7,526 nt of DNA from Candidatus Zhuqueibacterota bacterium (GTDB lineage Bacteria; Zhuqueibacterota; Zhuqueibacteria; Residuimicrobiales; Residuimicrobiaceae): assembly GCA_016934435.1 (NCBI GenBank), contig JAFGSU010000250.1:1-7526 (forward strand). Reading direction: 5' to 3'. Shown here in pieces: positions 4,963 to 7,526 of this stretch. A program made the position numbers and the translations under genes. The notes below the pieces were generated by a model. That model saw nothing but the letters and a program-made list of their open reading frames with translations, was not told the origin of the DNA and did not search any database. Each line of letters opens with the position of its first letter. The stretch's first letter is position 1.

Positions 4963-7526
4963 CTATTGTTTGATATGAATCGTCAGCTTATGATCTACAT
5001 AATCGGATTCGCAGGCGTCCGGCATTTCAATTTCGATCGTATTGCCTTTTAACGTCCCTCCTTCCACATAATTAATCATGGAACCGTCCTTTAATCTTAA
5101 CAAATATATCTGATCACATAATCCCTGTAATTGGATGGTCAGATTGGAAAGTTTGTGCTGCATGGAGATTATTTTTAATCCTTTATTTCTATCTCCGGTT
5201 CTACTCCTATTGATCAGGGGTAATATTTCTACTCCAGGACGATAGGTAATGACGATTTGATGCCGTTCCGAAGTCACAGTAAGAACAATCCTCGGCCTCG
5301 TGGTTTGCGTGAAAGTTTCAAGAGAGTAGGGCCAGGGCTTTCCATCCACCGTGACCTGGCTGATTTTTGTACCGATGCTGAAAGAAGGAGCAATGATCGC
5401 TCGATACCCGGCTGCATTTTTGCTTTTTGTAGTGAAGGTCAACTGATGGGAGGGGCTTTTTTGATAGTCAAAAGCGAATGTGGCATTGCCGCCACGACAA
5501 TTGCTTATCGTCATAACTTCCCAATCCGCCGGCACTTGCGGGGAAAAGGTAATTTCCCTTTTTGGGACATTTATTGTTATCCCGAGTAATCCTCGAAGCA
5601 ACGGCAGGACCAGACCGGTTGATGAAAATCCCTGCTGGGATACCGCTTCCTGCGGCCAGATGTTTTGTTTACCGGAAAACACTTCGGTTATGGCGCCCAG
5701 ACTGTGATCAAATACATGATCCGCTATAGCCAATAAATTAGTATATCCTTGCTGAGATAACTGATACTTGAATTGCGCCAGTGTAACAAAGCCGCTCAGG
5801 AACGGCCAAACGGCGCCATAGTTATAATTAAGCGCACCAAAATATTTGCTTTTATTGGAGATACTGCGAAAACCCCAATCGGTTGTCAATTCAGCGCTGC
5901 CGAGCCTGTACAGAGATTGAAGAGAATGCGCCGAGTCGCCTACATCAATAACGGTAGCAAACCCTATCCACGGCGAAATTTCCTGGATGTGTTCATTGAG
6001 ATCATTAAAAGCATTGCTATAGATGCCGGTTTCAGCATCCCAGAATTTTTCGTCGAAAACCTGGACCGATTTTAGGTAATGTTTTAGAGCCATTCGTGCC
6101 GTTTTACCATCGCCGACAACAAGCGCTAATTCATTCATACAATGTGACATACGAACCGATAACGCGCCGATGAAAATATCCGTCCGCAAGTCGGTCAGAG
6201 CGCCATATTCCACACTTCCGAGGCCGGCCTTTGGATTATCCATCAAACTGTCGCCGTTTTCATCCGTTGCCAGACACCATTTATAGGCTTTGAGCAGAGA
6301 TGAATAGCTGTCGCGCACCAGGGCCGTATCGCCACTGGCTCTAAAGTAATCATGCAGGGCGACGATATAGAATGGCGTCGTATCGCCATGGATATATCCG
6401 TATGGATATTTGCCGAACCAGTCGATGTAACCGGCGGCCTGCGACAGTTCGTGCGCCATTTTGCCGTCTTTGCGCTGCCACTTTTGCGTAAAAATCAGGG
6501 CATCCCGCACGGTTTGTACCGCACCCATGCTGTTCATTGCCAGGCTGTTGATATACGCATCGCCTCCAAAAAACCATCCAAAACCCGGTCGACCACTGCT
6601 ACCCGATGCAGCCAGTCCGGCCACCAATCCCTTGCCTAAATCCGAATTCTGGACGACGAGTTGATCCAGACTTGTTTTACACCATTCATAGGCCAGATTC
6701 AACGCCGGATCGGGAGTATTTATTTGTAACGTATTATTTTGCAGCAAGTTATAATGCGTTTTTACATCATCATATATTCGCTGGGGATTCTTGGCCAGGT
6801 TACGATAGACAGCCTGCAAAGAGTCGCGGGATCCCTTTCCGCCGGTTAAATAGATGGGAATATACTGATTTCTGATCGAATCCGGATCTGTTATTACGAT
6901 TTTGAATTCATTCGGGACATCCGACAGCATGTGCGCCGGTGTATAGGAAATGCCGCTTGCAGCCGGAGAACCGATGAATCCATGATTCTGACGGGTGGGT
7001 TCTGATATCACATAACACTTTAGATCATCCTTCCAATATGCGTATTGTCCGCCAATTCCGGCCGGCCACATTGGCTGCAGTACCGGAAGAAATCCACAGA
7101 CGATGGTCAGAGGTTCCGTGCTGTCGACATGCAGCAGGATCATGGCGCAGGGTTGGTCTATGGCGGCAATATAGTGCGCTTTGACGGTAAAAGACTGATA
7201 GGTAAAGGTCAAAGTCGTTGCTGTGGGCGTCACGTCAATATAGCGGACAATATCGCCGGCTGAAATAGGGCGCGTCGAACTGCCGATAAGAAAAGACATC
7301 TCAAAATTGCGCAGCAGCTTAACCGGGTATCCCCAGGCTTCCAGAGTGCCGTTCTCATAGCCCAAAAGAGCAAATTTTTGTCCCACCCGATTGAACGGCA
7401 TACCCGGTTGTGCCAGACGGTGCAAATCGATCAACGTCGATTCAATCTCAAATGCGGGTATCACCCCCTCCTGACTAAAAGACCGCAAGGTGAAGAGACA
7501 TATAATCCAGATAAAGATAGCAAAAA
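4963..7526 (-). CDS. Secreted six-hairpin glycosidase, amylo-alpha-1,6-glucosidase/debranching-enzyme-like, N-terminus cut by window edge
   Basis: The frame stays open to the right edge, with 853 residues visible. The first possible start inside the window, a TTG at 7486-7488, lies within a signal peptide (AIFIWIICLFTLRSFS, cleavage probably before QEG), so the true start is beyond 7526. Counting that TTG as residue 1, about 8-245 is a beta-rich N-terminal domain. Residues about 255-640 form an (alpha/alpha)6 catalytic domain with GFGWFFGGDAYI (302-313), WQRKDGKMAHE (337-347), YPYGYIHGDTTPFY (361-374), ELTTDWGFR (533-541), NYNYGAVWPFLSG (554-566) and QGFSSTGLVLPLLRGLLG (619-636). A beta-rich C-terminal part runs from 640 to 841. 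The pattern matches COG3408-type proteins, often annotated amylo-alpha-1,6-glucosidase. Many relatives have GRD where this has GGD (308-310). The catalytic acids cannot be assigned by eye, and the substrate is unproved; GH63- or GH15-like alpha-glucosidase activity is possible. It is first in the probable operon, 54 bp before GH16. Confidence 0.85.
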   Translation of the reverse strand, partial: FAIFIWIICLFTLRSFSQEGVIPAFEIESTLIDLHRLAQPGMPFNRVGQKFALLGYENGTLEAWGYPVKLLRNFEMSFLIGSSTRPISAGDIVRYIDVTPTATTLTFTYQSFTVKAHYIAAIDQPCAMILLHVDSTEPLTIVCGFLPVLQPMWPAGIGGQYAYWKDDLKCYVISEPTRQNHGFIGSPAASGISYTPAHMLSDVPNEFKIVITDPDSIRNQYIPIYLTGGKGSRDSLQAVYRNLAKNPQRIYDDVKTHYNLLQNNTLQINTPDPALNLAYEWCKTSLDQLVVQNSDLGKGLVAGLAASGSSGRPGFGWFFGGDAYINSLAMNSMGAVQTVRDALIFTQKWQRKDGKMAHELSQAAGYIDWFGKYPYGYIHGDTTPFYIVALHDYFRASGDTALVRDSYSSLLKAYKWCLATDENGDSLMDNPKAGLGSVEYGALTDLRTDIFIGALSVRMSHCMNELALVVGDGKTARMALKHYLKSVQVFDEKFWDAETGIYSNAFNDLNEHIQEISPWIGFATVIDVGDSAHSLQSLYRLGSAELTTDWGFRSISNKSKYFGALNYNYGAVWPFLSGFVTLAQFKYQLSQQGYTNLLAIADHVFDHSLGAITEVFSGKQNIWPQEAVSQQGFSSTGLVLPLLRGLLGITINVPKREITFSPQVPADWEVMTISNCRGGNATFAFDYQKSPSHQLTFTTKSKNAAGYRAIIAPSFSIGTKISQVTVDGKPWPYSLETFTQTTRPRIVLTVTSERHQIVITYRPGVEILPLINRSRTGDRNKGLKIISMQHKLSNLTIQLQGLCDQIYLLRLKDGSMINYVEGGTLKGNTIEIEMPDACESDYVDHKLTIHIKQ

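Noticed and set aside
7486..7488. TTG as start codon of the debranching-like gene
   Set aside because: The frame continues to the window edge with a hydrophobic signal-peptide core upstream of this codon, so the real start is outside the window.

Overview
All six recognisable genes lie on the minus strand, so transcription runs from the right edge of the window to the left. In transcription order they are: a secreted six-hairpin glycosidase of the amylo-alpha-1,6-glucosidase/debranching type (N-terminus beyond the right edge); a GH16 laminarinase-like probable lipoprotein; a Blc-type lipocalin; a YifB/ComM Mg-chelatase-like AAA+ ATPase; a single-domain STAS anti-sigma-factor antagonist; and an NfeD-type membrane serine protease (C-terminus beyond the left edge). 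I see no rRNA, tRNA, CRISPR array or transposase gene.

The gene set suggests a Gram-negative-type envelope: a Blc lipocalin, a lipoprotein with a Bacteroidetes-like FTCK cleavage region, and exported glycosidases. The gene style recalls the FCB (Fibrobacteres-Chlorobi-Bacteroidetes) group or related uncultured phyla such as KSB1 or Calditrichota. No marker gene fixes the taxon, so this is only an impression.

Region 3496-7526 looks like an operon of exported proteins. The debranching-type glycosidase is followed after 54 bp by GH16, whose TGA stop forms part of the Shine-Dalgarno of the lipocalin gene. Together they suggest extracytoplasmic attack on glucans. The lipocalin's role in such a unit is not obvious. 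No transporter or regulator is visible.

Region 1749-3284 is a full-length, apparently intact yifB/comM with a plausible promoter in the 211-bp gap upstream. It is followed by a 160-bp intergenic stretch with several possible RNA stems, then by the STAS gene at 1235-1588 with a strong Shine-Dalgarno.

Directly after the STAS stop codon lies a 194-bp segment (1041-1234) bounded by imperfect inverted repeats of about 30 bp beginning CCCTGTATG. These are flanked by direct ATTTTT copies, and the layout resembles a small non-autonomous (MITE-like) insertion. The window ends with the start and catalytic domain of the NfeD protease.

Most of the window is ordinary. The least explained signals are the MITE-like repeat, the stem-rich leader of the STAS gene, and the lipocalin coupled to two exported glycosidases.
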